Under the pieces are notes generated by a model. It had not been told where the DNA came from, did not search any database, and saw only the letters and a program-made list of their open reading frames with translations. The position numbers and the translations under genes were made by a program. Source: Rhodopirellula baltica (GTDB taxonomy: Bacteria > Planctomycetota > Planctomycetia > Pirellulales > Pirellulaceae). From it: a DNA stretch of 64,000 nt. The stretch lies in assembly GCA_002901265.1 (NCBI GenBank), contig PPHI01000012.1, positions 1 through 64,000 on the forward strand, in the 5' to 3' direction. This document shows, piece after piece, positions 24,900 through 33,815 of this stretch (positions are counted from its first letter, which is position 1; each line of letters opens with the position of its first letter).

Positions 24900-26279
24900 A
24901 TGGAGCGACGACAGTTTTTGCAATCGGCTGCGGGCGGAGCCAGTATGCTGGCAATGTCCTTGTTGCAGGGCAAGCGAGCGGTCGGCGCGGAGCATCTGGC
25001 AGGCCCGCATTTCACTCCCCGTGCGAAACGGGTCATCTGGTTGTTTATGCATGGCGGTCCCAGTCATGTGGACCTGTTTGATCCAAAACCAGAGTTGCAG
25101 AAGTACGCCGGCAGTCCGCTGCCGGAAAGTTTTGGCAGCGTGATGACCCGTCGCCAAGTTGCTACGAATCCATTGCTCGGTCCGATCCGACCGTTTCGGC
25201 CGAGAGGCGAATCTGGAATCGAGATCTCTGATTTCTTGCCGGAGATCTCGACGGTCGCCGACGACCTGTGTGTGATCCGTTCGTTGCATGGCGATAGCGT
25301 GAACCATCCGCAGTCGGTTTATCAGATGAATACCGGCAGTATTCTGATGGGACATCCCAGCTTTGGCAGTTGGTTGGCGTATGGGCTGGGGACCGAAAAC
25401 GAAAACATGCCTGCCTTTGTCGTTTTGCCAGATCCTGGTGGCGGATTGAAAGGCGGCCCCTCTGCATGGGGCAATGGATTTTTGCCGGCGCTTTATCAGG
25501 GAACCACGATGCGACCTGGCAAGACGCCGATCTTGAATCTCAACACTCCGTCGGGGATCAGCGCCCAGCGCCAGCGTTCATCGTTGGATTTCTTGAACCG
25601 CCTGAATCGGCGCCACCTAAGCAGGCGAGATTTCGACGATGAGCTTGCCGCGCGGATGCAATCGTACGAGTTGGCGTTTCGGATGCAGTCGGCCGCACCG
25701 GAAGCGGTCGACTTGTCGCAAGAGACGGAAGAGACGCTGTCGCTGTATGGGATCGATCGGCCGGAAACGAGGGACTACGGACAACGTTGTCTACTCGCGA
25801 GGCGATTGATTGAGCGTGGTGTGCGGATTGTGCAGGTCTACTCCGGTGATACGAACGGCTGGGACGCACACGAGGATGTCGACAAAAATCATTCCGAGTA
25901 TTGTGAACGCACCGACAAACCCGTCGCGGCCTTGCTCAAGGATCTCAAGCGAACCGGGTTACTCGACGACACGCTGGTGATCTGGTGTGGCGAGTTCGGA
26001 AGGATGCCAATGAGCGAACAAGGCAAGGGCCGTGATCATAACCCGTGGGGTTACAGCGGATGGCTTGCCGGGGCTGGCATTCGAGGCGGTCGGACGTACG
26101 GGGCTACGGACGAAATCGGTCTGCGCGCTGCAGAAGACACCGTCCACGTCAACGAATTTCACGCAACACTGCTGCATCTCATGGGGCTCAACCCGCTCGA
26201 GTTGTCCTTTCCGCACAACGGATTGGACGAACGTTTGATTGGTCCCAGCCACGTCGATGTGGTGGAGGGTTTGATTTGA
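24900..26279 (+). CDS. DUF1501 family protein, Tat-exported sulfatase-like
   Basis: The 459-residue protein begins with a twin-arginine signal (MERRQFLQSAAGGASMLAMS). It shows DUF1501 hallmarks: IWLFMHGGPSHVDLFDPKP, RSLHGDSVNHP, QVYSGDTNGWDAHEDV, VIWCGEFGRMPMSEQ and GRDHNPWGYSG. DUF1501 proteins have an alkaline-phosphatase/sulfatase-like fold and are very abundant in planctomycetes, where they pair with DUF1549/DUF1553 proteins. The stop overlaps the start of that partner by one base. The usual order is DUF1549 first; here it is reversed. Enzymatic activity is unknown, probably in polysaccharide turnover. Confidence 0.92.
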   Translation: MERRQFLQSAAGGASMLAMSLLQGKRAVGAEHLAGPHFTPRAKRVIWLFMHGGPSHVDLFDPKPELQKYAGSPLPESFGSVMTRRQVATNPLLGPIRPFRPRGESGIEISDFLPEISTVADDLCVIRSLHGDSVNHPQSVYQMNTGSILMGHPSFGSWLAYGLGTENENMPAFVVLPDPGGGLKGGPSAWGNGFLPALYQGTTMRPGKTPILNLNTPSGISAQRQRSSLDFLNRLNRRHLSRRDFDDELAARMQSYELAFRMQSAAPEAVDLSQETEETLSLYGIDRPETRDYGQRCLLARRLIERGVRIVQVYSGDTNGWDAHEDVDKNHSEYCERTDKPVAALLKDLKRTGLLDDTLVIWCGEFGRMPMSEQGKGRDHNPWGYSGWLAGAGIRGGRTYGATDEIGLRAAEDTVHVNEFHATLLHLMGLNPLELSFPHNGLDERLIGPSHVDVVEGLI

Positions 26280-27919
26280 TGTTCCGGCAACCGCTGCTGT
26301 ATTACACTCGCTGGTTTTTTGCTTCGTCCTACGCGATTTTCTTCACGGCCGTTTCGCCTGCCAAAGAACCGCAACCGATTGAAGACTCGGTGGTCGATGA
26401 ACAACCGATCGAAGACTACGAGCGAGATCATTGGTCCTATTATCCGATCGATTCGCCACCCGTACCTGCTGTTCAAGATCCAGCCTGGTGCCAGACGCCG
26501 ATCGACCGATTCATCTTGGCAACGCTTGAAAGTGAAGGCCTGCGTCCGGCACCGAAGGCAGACCGATCGACATTGGTACGGCGGCTGAGCTGGGACCTGA
26601 CAGGCCTGCCGCCCAACTCGGTGCTTGCCAAGCAATTCGCTGCTGATGACGCGTCGCTGTCCTATGATCAGCTCGTCGATCAATTGTTAGCCTCACCAGA
26701 CCAGGCTGAACACGCCGCGCAGTTCTGGTTGGATTTGGCCAGATTTGCTGAGACCGACGGCTTCGAGCATGACAAGGTACGTCCGACGGCTTGGCAATAT
26801 CGTGATTGGGTGGTCAAGGCGTTTGCACATGATTTGCCATACGACCAGTTCATCCGCTGGCAGCTCGCCGGTGACCAACTGGAACCGGACAACGACGATG
26901 CACAATTGGCAACGGCGTTCTGTGTTTCGGGGCCCGACATGCCCGATATCAATCTGCTCGACGAGCGGCGTCATGTTTTGCTGAACGAAATCACGTCGAC
27001 TGTGGGCAGCGTTGTGATGGCGCTGCAGTTTGGCTGTGCGCAGTGCCACGACCACATGTACGACTCCATCAGCCAAGGTGATTTTTATCGATTGCGTGCG
27101 TTCTTTGATGACGCCGTTGAATTGAAAAAGAACAAGTCGGTCACGATGCTGACGAGCGTCCGAACCGATCGTCCCAGTCGCTTGATGACGCGTGGTGATT
27201 TTCGCCGTCCGGGACCGATCGTTCAGGCCGCGTACCCACGCTTACTAAACGCGGATGAAGACTATCCCGATGCCCCAGTTGGGAAACGCGCGGCGTTGGC
27301 AAATTGGTTGACGTCACAGGATCACCCCCTGACCGCGCGTGTGATCGTCAATCGCGTTTGGCAAATGCACTTTGGTCGTGGATTGGTTTCAACGCCGAGT
27401 GACTTCGGAGTTTTAAGCGACGAACCCAGCCATCCAGAGTTACTCGATTACTTGGCGTCACAGCTAATCGAAAACCGTTGGAGTCTGAAGTGGCTTCATC
27501 GTCAAATCGTCTGTTCGAGCGTCTATCAGACGCGCAGCCAACGTCCCACCGATGCAGGGCAACTTGGCTCGTGGGACCAAGCCTTGCAATCCGATCCGGA
27601 GAACCGATGGTTGGCTCGTTATCCGCGGCGACGATTGACCGGTGAAGCGATCCGGGACGGCATGCTGCTGCAAAGCGACGCGCTGAATCGTGAAATGGGC
27701 GGCGCCGGATTCCGGCCGCCGCTGCCTGACGACATGGTCAAGACGTTGCTCAATGGGCAGTGGAATGTCACCAAAGACCAATCCCAACATGGGCGGCGGA
27801 GCTCTATTTGTTTGCCCGCCGAAACTTGCGGTATCCGTTTTTCGCGACCTTTGATCGCCCTTCGGCGGACCAGCCTTGTGCGTGCCGTGATGAATCGACG
27901 ACGGCGGTCCAATCATTGA
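26279..27919 (+). CDS. DUF1549/DUF1553 protein, frameshifted before its end
   Basis: The start is the ATG at 26279, which shares one base with the DUF1501 stop; the open frame further upstream is only a shadow of DUF1501. An N-terminal signal (YTRWFFASSYAIFFTAVS) is followed by DUF1549 (PIDRFILATLESEGLRPAP, LSWDLTGLPP, WLDLARFAETDG, FGCAQCHDHMYD) and DUF1553 (WLTSQDHPLTARVIVNRVWQ, FGRGLVSTPSDFG, HPELLDYLASQLIE). After GRRS at 27802 the frame changes: the family sequence continues as YLFARRNLRYPFFATFDRP in the +2 frame from 27805, so one base is missing near 27803. The last 39 residues of this frame are not family-like. The cytochrome-like PSCyt1 domain often found in front is absent. Confidence 0.88.
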   Translation: MFRQPLLYYTRWFFASSYAIFFTAVSPAKEPQPIEDSVVDEQPIEDYERDHWSYYPIDSPPVPAVQDPAWCQTPIDRFILATLESEGLRPAPKADRSTLVRRLSWDLTGLPPNSVLAKQFAADDASLSYDQLVDQLLASPDQAEHAAQFWLDLARFAETDGFEHDKVRPTAWQYRDWVVKAFAHDLPYDQFIRWQLAGDQLEPDNDDAQLATAFCVSGPDMPDINLLDERRHVLLNEITSTVGSVVMALQFGCAQCHDHMYDSISQGDFYRLRAFFDDAVELKKNKSVTMLTSVRTDRPSRLMTRGDFRRPGPIVQAAYPRLLNADEDYPDAPVGKRAALANWLTSQDHPLTARVIVNRVWQMHFGRGLVSTPSDFGVLSDEPSHPELLDYLASQLIENRWSLKWLHRQIVCSSVYQTRSQRPTDAGQLGSWDQALQSDPENRWLARYPRRRLTGEAIRDGMLLQSDALNREMGGAGFRPPLPDDMVKTLLNGQWNVTKDQSQHGRRSSICLPAETCGIRFSRPLIALRRTSLVRAVMNRRRRSNH

Positions 27920-28206
27920 CTCTGTTCAATTCAGCGCTCAGCATGACCGCGGCTCAGAATTTGGCAGATGCGTTGATCGTCCACTCGAAGGAAACCGACG
28001 AACAGGTCGAAGAGGCCTTTTGGCGAGTCTTTTCTCGGGGGCCGGATCAATCCGACCGCGAAGCGACCTTGCAATTTCTGAGCTCGCAGCTTGATCTGAT
28101 TCGGCAAGAAGTACCCACAATCGATCGCTCAGTTGCTGAACGCTTGGCGCTGATCGATCTCTGCCGGACGCTTTTGAATTCGAGTGGGTTTGTGTACTTC
28201 GACTAG
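27803..28206 (+). pseudogene. C-terminal remainder of the DUF1553 domain, out of frame
   Basis: From 27805 the reading frame gives YLFARRNLRYPFFATFDRP, then DESTTAVQSLTLFNSALS and a helical end up to GFVYFD and a stop at 28206. This is the normal end of DUF1553, including the conserved ST(T)AxQxLxLxN segment. It cannot start by itself with a sensible signal. One inserted base near 27803 would restore an intact protein of about 642 residues, so this is either a young pseudogene or a sequence error. Confidence 0.85.
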
Positions 28207-28315
28207 TCCGATCGGGGATTTCAAAGGGCCAGAGCGTCGACATTCGCCCGGCAGATCCGGATATACTGTTGGTCCTCCGGTCTTTCGATCACCTACCCAC
28301 CTATCGGACTCAACC

Positions 28316-29683
28316 ATGTCTACTTCTCGGCGTCAATTCATCAAAACGAGTGCTGCCGCATCTGCGATTGCGGCTACTGGAGTCAGTTCGCTCGCCTCAG
28401 TTCAAGCGCAAGAGGCGTCTGGCAAACTTCGTTTGGCTTCTATTGGTGTCGGCGGTTCACGCGGGCGCTACAACCGTGGCGGACAGATTGCCCGCGAGGC
28501 CGCTCGGTTTGCCAACATGGTTGCGGTCTGTGATGTTGATGATTTGCATACCGAAGAGTTCAACCAATCGTTCGGCGGCAAATTGAACAAGTACCGCGAC
28601 TATCGCGAGATGCTGGAACAGGAAAAACCGCAGGTCGTCACCATCGGAACCCCTGACCACTGGCACGTTCCGATCGCAATCGCCGCCCTCCGCAGTGGTG
28701 CCGATGTTTACTGTGAAAAACCACTGACGTTGACGATCGACGAAGGCAAGCAGATCCGCAAAGTCGTCGAAGAAACCGGACAGGTTTTCCAAGTTGGCAC
28801 ACAACAGCGGAGCACCAAGGACAAGTTCCTGACCGCAATCGCGATGGTGCACACCGGTAAATTGGGCGACAACGTGAATGCCTATGTCGCGATCGGTGGC
28901 GCTCCCGGTGACGGGCCGTTTGATTACGCCGATGTGCCCGAAGGGTTGGACTGGGAAATGTGGGTCGGGCCGGCTCCCAAGGCAGACTACTGCGAACAAC
29001 GCCGCAAGATGTTCCGTTGGTACTTCGATTACTCCGGCGGCAAAATGACTGACTGGGGTGCCCACCACATCGACATCGCACAATGGGCACTGGCCCCGGG
29101 CGAAAACGGACCAACTCGAATCAAAGGCAGCGGAGAGTTCCCAAGTATCGTTCCTAGCGAATTCGATTGGGCGAGTTACTTGGACGGTGACGCAACGTTG
29201 CCCAACGGTTTCAACACCGCGACGAAGTTCAGTGTTGATCTGAATTACGACAACGGCGCATTGATTAGCGTCAACGATCATTACAAACGCGATAACGACA
29301 ACGTCGATTTCCCGAACGGGATTCTGTTCGAAGGCGACAAGGGACGCATTTTTGTCAATCGTGGCAAATTGGAAGGCGGCCCCGTCAACGACCTCACCGA
29401 TGCTGACAAAGCGGAACTCGACGAGTACATCACCAAATTGTGCAAAGGCAAAACGCCCGGTAACCACATGGGTAACTTCTTCGAGTGCATCGATGACCGC
29501 AGCAAACCGATCTCGGATGTCTGGTCCCATCACCGCACCATGACGTCATGTCACCTTTGCAATATCGCATTGATGACCGGACGTGAATTGCAATGGGACC
29601 CGAAGGGCGAGGTCTTTGTCAATGACGATGACGCGAATCGCTTCTTGAGCCGTAAGTCACGCAAGTTCGATCCCGTTGCCTAA
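28316..29683 (+). CDS. Gfo/Idh/MocA family oxidoreductase, Tat-exported
   Basis: I start at the ATG at 28316 because MSTSRRQFIKTSAAASAIAA is a good twin-arginine signal; the open frame upstream has no start signal. The Rossmann domain follows (LRLASIGVGGSRGRYNRGG, MVAVCDVDD) with the family motif DVYCEKPLTLTIDEGK and the catalytic-region segment GGKMTDWGAHHIDIAQWAL. Such exported enzymes are numerous in planctomycetes and act on sugars or sugar derivatives with bound NAD(P). The substrate is unknown. A strong terminator follows. Confidence 0.92.
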   Translation: MSTSRRQFIKTSAAASAIAATGVSSLASVQAQEASGKLRLASIGVGGSRGRYNRGGQIAREAARFANMVAVCDVDDLHTEEFNQSFGGKLNKYRDYREMLEQEKPQVVTIGTPDHWHVPIAIAALRSGADVYCEKPLTLTIDEGKQIRKVVEETGQVFQVGTQQRSTKDKFLTAIAMVHTGKLGDNVNAYVAIGGAPGDGPFDYADVPEGLDWEMWVGPAPKADYCEQRRKMFRWYFDYSGGKMTDWGAHHIDIAQWALAPGENGPTRIKGSGEFPSIVPSEFDWASYLDGDATLPNGFNTATKFSVDLNYDNGALISVNDHYKRDNDNVDFPNGILFEGDKGRIFVNRGKLEGGPVNDLTDADKAELDEYITKLCKGKTPGNHMGNFFECIDDRSKPISDVWSHHRTMTSCHLCNIALMTGRELQWDPKGEVFVNDDDANRFLSRKSRKFDPVA

Positions 29684-29728
29684 TCGAACACGGTTTGCGG
29701 ATCGGGAGTGACAACTGCACTTCAACCA

Positions 29729-29755
29729 AGAGCTTGGGTTCGCCCAAGCTCTTTT
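29729..29755. terminator. Bidirectional Rho-independent terminator
   Basis: Perfect ten-base stem AGAGCTTGGG / CCCAAGCTCT with TTCG-type loop, followed by TTTT on the plus strand and preceded by A-rich sequence. It lies between the convergent oxidoreductase and HEVGH membrane protein genes and can serve both. Confidence 0.85.
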
Positions 29756-30322
29756 CTATTGGTTCAAGTGGTGGTCCGAAGTCATCGTTTCCTCCGAGTT
29801 TGGTACCACGAATAAATCGATACAGTCCTGACGAAAGCGAACGTAACCGAGCGGGATCGTCGCGGCGCAGAACAGCAAGATCGAAAGCGGCGATGCACCG
29901 GCATTTAGCAGGCGAGCGGTGTCGAGCGTTCGCTCTCCGGTGAACCAAGCGACGGCAAGGTAGGTTCCGTTGGCGAGTAAACAGAAGTCGGCGATGAATC
30001 GTGTCGACGGGTGACGGACCACCATCGCGATCAATCCGACGCCTGCGATTCCGAAGACTGGCCCACCCCAAAGTGTTAGCAGCGGGGCAGGATCTGGCTG
30101 ATGCAGCGAATACGGTAGCCGCCAGGGTGCCAAGTCATAGTGCACCAGTGTGGCGCCAGAGATTCCGCCGCCGATCAGATGGCCGACTTCGTGGGTGAAA
30201 ACCATCACGGCCCATGAAACAATCAGACCGGCGGCCAGCTTCAACCATGCAGGCAACCGGCTTGCCGAGTGGTTTACTCGACGCAACCACATGACATCAC
30301 TTGTCCGAAGCAATTCGGGCAT
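29756..30322 (-). CDS. M50-like membrane metalloprotease-related protein (HEVGH)
   Basis: The 188-residue protein has four to five hydrophobic segments. The second contains HEVGH (H44, E45, H48), the zinc-binding HExxH motif of membrane-embedded M50 proteases. A second M50 motif (NPDG-like) is not evident, so it may be a distant relative or a non-proteolytic homologue. Its start region overlaps the preceding gene by 49 bases if the ATG at 30322 is used, or by 19 bases with the ATG at 30292. The two genes are therefore probably co-transcribed. The overall impression is an M50B-like, FtsH-independent membrane protein; function is uncertain. Confidence 0.7.
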   Translation of the reverse strand: MPELLRTSDVMWLRRVNHSASRLPAWLKLAAGLIVSWAVMVFTHEVGHLIGGGISGATLVHYDLAPWRLPYSLHQPDPAPLLTLWGGPVFGIAGVGLIAMVVRHPSTRFIADFCLLANGTYLAVAWFTGERTLDTARLLNAGASPLSILLFCAATIPLGYVRFRQDCIDLFVVPNSEETMTSDHHLNQ

Positions 30323-30867
30323 TGCTCGATGTCACAAGACGGGACGTGGTACTGTTCTTTCAGGACGCCACAGTCCCCACAATGTTCCATGGATTCGACT
30401 GGAAGGTCGCGTTCGTCGCCAAAGCGGATGCGTTCGAACGGTTTACCATCGATTTCCAAGGTGGTGATTGATTGGGCTTCGATGATTCGTGCGGGCCACT
30501 CTTCGTCCATGATCATCCCGTTGTAGATGACCTCGCCTTCGCCCGGTTGGCAATCTTCGTCCTCAAAATCGATGACTTCCCAGTCAAACAGTGGGGCCAA
30601 GTCATCGCCGTCGAAGAACGCCTCGAACGCTTTGCAAACGTCGTCGAGCGTCGTGGTCTCGGGATCGATCCCAAAGTGACGTTCCTCGGAACCATCACGG
30701 TACTCAAGGCACCAAGACGTTTCGTCGTCACGGCGCGTTTGCACATAAACTTCTTCGGCGCGTTCCAAAATCGCGTATCCCTCAACGTCCAAGTTGATCA
30801 AAGCATCACGAATGCCTTTGCGGTCTGGGGTATTGATCAGTTGACTGTCGTTGACGTTCAGGTGCAT
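30274..30867 (-). CDS. Acidic cytosolic protein with C-terminal zinc-binding cysteines
   Basis: The 197-residue protein is strongly acidic and has no signal peptide or membrane segment. The last 45 residues contain a cysteine cluster, HCGDCGVLKEQYHVPSCDIE followed by CPNC and CGCVE, which likely binds one or two zinc ions. I do not recognise the family. It is the first gene of a probable two-gene unit with the HEVGH protein. Confidence 0.65.
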   Translation of the reverse strand: MHLNVNDSQLINTPDRKGIRDALINLDVEGYAILERAEEVYVQTRRDDETSWCLEYRDGSEERHFGIDPETTTLDDVCKAFEAFFDGDDLAPLFDWEVIDFEDEDCQPGEGEVIYNGMIMDEEWPARIIEAQSITTLEIDGKPFERIRFGDERDLPVESMEHCGDCGVLKEQYHVPSCDIEQCPNCFGQVMSCGCVE

Positions 30868-30983
30868 GGAATGCGTTCACAAGTGAAAGTGACAAAGAAA
30901 AGCAGGTCGAATTTCGACGCCGATCGCCATTGTCACCGATCATACCCAACTTGCCAACACGACTGCGTGGGCGAACGTTCTGA

Positions 30984-32483
30984 TCACTTTTGGTAGGAGC
31001 CGGTCAGTTCGTTTGGCTTTTTGGGATCGAGTTGCCAGTTGGCCGGCGGGATAAATCCACGGTTGCCTTCGGAGTACTCGGGAACACTGTCGCTCGGTTG
31101 TAACTTGCGATAGTCCACTAACATCTTGCCCAATCGGTCACGCAGGCCAGTCTTCGAATCGACAAGGTTTGCCTTTTCGTTGGGGTCCTTGGCGAGATGA
31201 AACAGCTCGACGCGGTTGGTTCCGTCGCTGAGTTGTTCGAGTGATTTTAAGCGTGGGCCGTTGACTTTCAGTTTCCAGCCATCCGCGATCACGGCCAAGT
31301 GTTCATCCTGTTCGCCACTTTGGCCATGGTAAGAAAACCAAGGACGATTGAGCGCAGTTTGATCGCTGTTGTTTCCGGTCAAAACATTCAGCAAACTGAT
31401 CCCATCGACCGGATGGGTTGTCGCATTGTTAGCCGTGTGACCGGCGATGTCCAACAACGTTGGCATCACGTCGATGTATCCGCAGAGCACGTCTGAAGAT
31501 TGACCCGCTGTGATTTTGGCGGGCCATTTGACGGCCGCAGGAACACGGATACCGCCTTCGTAAACGGTCAGTTTACTGCCACGGAGCGGGTCGTTGTTTT
31601 CACGGATATTGCCGACGCCGCCGTTGTCGCTGAGGAACCAAACGATGGTGTTATCTTCTTCGCCGGTTTCGCGAATCGCGTCGAGAATCTTGCCGATGCC
31701 TTGGTCCATTTCCCAGATCATGGCCGCATAGATCTGTTTTCGGGTCGGCTCTTTACGGTTGCCGTCTTTCATCGACGCGAACTTTTCGATCGCTTCTTCG
31801 TGTGCTTGGAAAGGCGAGTGCGGCGCGTTGAATGGGACGTAGCACAGGTAGGGTTTGTCATCGCTGGCAACATCTTTGATCCAACTCGACACCGATTCTG
31901 CGATCAGGTCGGTCGCGTAGCCTTGCTCGTCCGATGCGTCATAGTTGTCATGCCAATCACGAACGTCTTCGCGAGTCAATTCGAAGTAATCGATCGCGCC
32001 GTTGTAGTGGCCATGGAAATGGGTGAATCCGCGTGCGACTGGGTGCCATTTAGCGCGTCGGTGACCGAGGTGCCATTTTCCGAAGATGCCACGATGTTCG
32101 TAATCCAGTTTGGCGAGTGCTTCGGGCAGTGTCGTTTCGTCGGTTGGCAATCCGAAATCTCGATAGGGTGGGATCACGGCGCGGGCCAGCCCATAGCGGA
32201 TCGGATAGCGTCCGGTCATCAATCCGGCGCGGGTGGGCGAACACATTGGAGCGACATAAAAACGATCCAGTTCCATCCCGGACTGTACGATCGAATCGAT
32301 GTGCGGGGTCACGAAGTCAGTGTTGTGGTATCCGACGGCATTCCAGCCCAAGTCATCGGCCAACAACACCACCACGTTGGGCTTGGTCTGTTCCGCATTT
32401 GCATCGCGTAAGTTGACTTGTGAGCAGGCGGCAAAGAACAGCAGCGCAGCCAGGGGGCGGATGCGGTGTGGGGCGAGCGGCAT
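30984..32483 (-). CDS. Formylglycine-dependent sulfatase, exported
   Basis: The 499-residue protein has a signal peptide (LAALLFFAACS, possibly lipid-anchored). The metal-binding start PNVVVLLADDLGWNAVGYHN is present. The active-site motif is C81-S-P-T-R85 (MCSPTRAGLMTGRYP), whose Cys is converted to formylglycine, followed by GKWHLGH. WFLSDNGGVG and later metal-ligand segments are present. This is a type I sulfatase of the family expanded in marine planctomycetes that strip sulfate from algal polysaccharides. It is a lone gene; the specific substrate cannot be told. A formylglycine-generating enzyme is not in the window. Confidence 0.93.
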   Translation of the reverse strand: MPLAPHRIRPLAALLFFAACSQVNLRDANAEQTKPNVVVLLADDLGWNAVGYHNTDFVTPHIDSIVQSGMELDRFYVAPMCSPTRAGLMTGRYPIRYGLARAVIPPYRDFGLPTDETTLPEALAKLDYEHRGIFGKWHLGHRRAKWHPVARGFTHFHGHYNGAIDYFELTREDVRDWHDNYDASDEQGYATDLIAESVSSWIKDVASDDKPYLCYVPFNAPHSPFQAHEEAIEKFASMKDGNRKEPTRKQIYAAMIWEMDQGIGKILDAIRETGEEDNTIVWFLSDNGGVGNIRENNDPLRGSKLTVYEGGIRVPAAVKWPAKITAGQSSDVLCGYIDVMPTLLDIAGHTANNATTHPVDGISLLNVLTGNNSDQTALNRPWFSYHGQSGEQDEHLAVIADGWKLKVNGPRLKSLEQLSDGTNRVELFHLAKDPNEKANLVDSKTGLRDRLGKMLVDYRKLQPSDSVPEYSEGNRGFIPPANWQLDPKKPNELTGSYQK

Positions 32484-32665
32484 CGTTAAATCAGCGTTAC
32501 GAGAGGAAAGCCAAGCAGGTCGAGCGAATCCGTGACGCGGACGTTGCTCGAATGGAGAACCGATGGGCGTCCATGATAGCCTGCACCGAAGCTGATTTCT
32601 CTTGTGATTGGGCGGAAAGATATTTTGCCCGTTTGGAGTGCCGGCAGTATCCGCGCATGCAAAAA

Positions 32666-32691
32666 CCCGGTTCCAGTGTGCTGGAACCGGG
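32666..32691 (-). terminator. Rho-independent terminator for the lipoprotein gene at 32723
   Basis: Perfect stem CCCGGTTCCAG / CTGGAACCGGG with a four-base loop. On the minus strand it is followed by TTTTT (the AAAAA at 32661-32665). Confidence 0.85.
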
Positions 32692-32722
32692 CTTCGTGCA
32701 AGCGGAAATCTGTCGTGGCGGA

Positions 32723-33391
32723 CTACAATTCGGGCGTCGTGTAAGGTTCGACGTCGCCAACCATGTGGAAGTGGTTGTGGTCGATGTAGACGACTTCAAC
32801 CGCTTCACGATCATGCAATGTGTGTGGCACGGGGTACCCGACCATCGTCTTCTCTTCGAAGTAGATCGTGCACTTGTAGTGTGCGTGGTGCAATTTCGCT
32901 GGGCCGATCAAAGGATAGAATCGCGGTGGATCGACGTAGTCGGCGATTTTCTCTTTGATGATACGGACGTCATTGCGTTGTTTTTCATACAGCAATGGGA
33001 TACCGCCTTGTACAGGGCGAGCTTCTTCCAGAGCGTGCATGATTTCGTCGTCGCTTGGTGGGTCCAAAGCGACGGGGGCACCACCGGAGGTGGTTGGGCC
33101 CAGGATCGGAACACGGTCGTATCGCTCGTGTTTCCAGAATTCCTCTTCAGCCTTGTGCTGGTAATAGGGGCTGACGGGGATTGGGTATCCGAGGAAACCC
33201 AAGCTGTATCCGCCGCTGACTCCATAGCAACCGGTCGATGTGACGGCAGCAACAGCCATTGTTGCCAATCCCAGTTTCCGAACGAGTGCTGACAGGGCAC
33301 CCGATCGTCGGCGTGCCGCGGGGACAGAACCGATGTTCTGCTCACCCGATTCCTGTGCACCGGTTCGTTGACAGTTCGTCTTGATGGTCAT
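32723..33391 (-). CDS. Planctomycete lipoprotein of unknown function
   Basis: The 222-residue protein has a basic N-terminus, a hydrophobic stretch (LGLATMAVAAVTSTGC) and a lipobox-like STGC near residue 55, so the mature form is probably lipid-anchored and exported. A mixed alpha/beta C-terminal half has LHHAHYKCTIYFEEKTM and VVYIDHNHFHMVG, rich in His, possibly metal-binding. No known domain is recognised. A clean terminator follows, so it is a monocistronic unit. Confidence 0.7.
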   Translation of the reverse strand: MTIKTNCQRTGAQESGEQNIGSVPAARRRSGALSALVRKLGLATMAVAAVTSTGCYGVSGGYSLGFLGYPIPVSPYYQHKAEEEFWKHERYDRVPILGPTTSGGAPVALDPPSDDEIMHALEEARPVQGGIPLLYEKQRNDVRIIKEKIADYVDPPRFYPLIGPAKLHHAHYKCTIYFEEKTMVGYPVPHTLHDREAVEVVYIDHNHFHMVGDVEPYTTPEL

Positions 33392-33815
33392 CCGAGCAAC
33401 CTTCCGTGGTGTTCGTTAACAGTGCCGCCGTCTCCGCGCGGCTCTTTTCCGCTTGTAGAGTCACTTATCGTGTGAACTTATACGGATCTTGCGGGTAATT
33501 CAGGACTTTTGCCGATTCACCGTTCTCTTCATCTTTCCCCGGCTCCAGAAAGCCCGGTTTGCACCAATTTTTGCGGATCTGCTCGGCAGTCGCCTGATTC
33601 CACTTGAGTCGAATTTCGAATTTTCCTAGTTTCCGCTGCGACTACTTCGATGGTGCCCAATTTGTGATGCGAGACGCATCGCGAAAGTGCCGCTCCCGGA
33701 CAAATCCCGGTACGAACGGGATGTCAGCGGCTGGCGTTGGAAACGCCGGTTGGCACGTCGAATGACCCACCTTACCGAAGATCTCGAAAGTCAGCGATTC
33801 AAAGGAGTGATCGTT
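33392..33815. other. Divergent upstream region (lipoprotein and parvulin genes)
   Basis: No gene is supported. The plus-strand frame that extends the parvulin gene upstream to 33687 has no signal and a non-planctomycete composition. The ribosome binding site AAAGGAG at 33801-33807 defines the parvulin start at 33816. Confidence 0.55.

Noticed and set aside
26045-26278. Upstream extension of the DUF1549/1553 frame
   Set aside because: It lies inside DUF1501 in another frame and would place 78 unrelated residues before the signal peptide; the ATG at 26279 overlaps the DUF1501 stop in the usual coupled manner.
28457-29533. 358-codon minus-strand ORF opposite the Gfo/Idh/MocA gene
   Set aside because: It lies antisense to a gene with clear motifs and its own residues show no protein family pattern; long antisense frames are common at this codon usage.
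31500-32411. 303-codon plus-strand ORF opposite the sulfatase
   Set aside because: Antisense shadow of a CSPTR sulfatase; no recognisable product.
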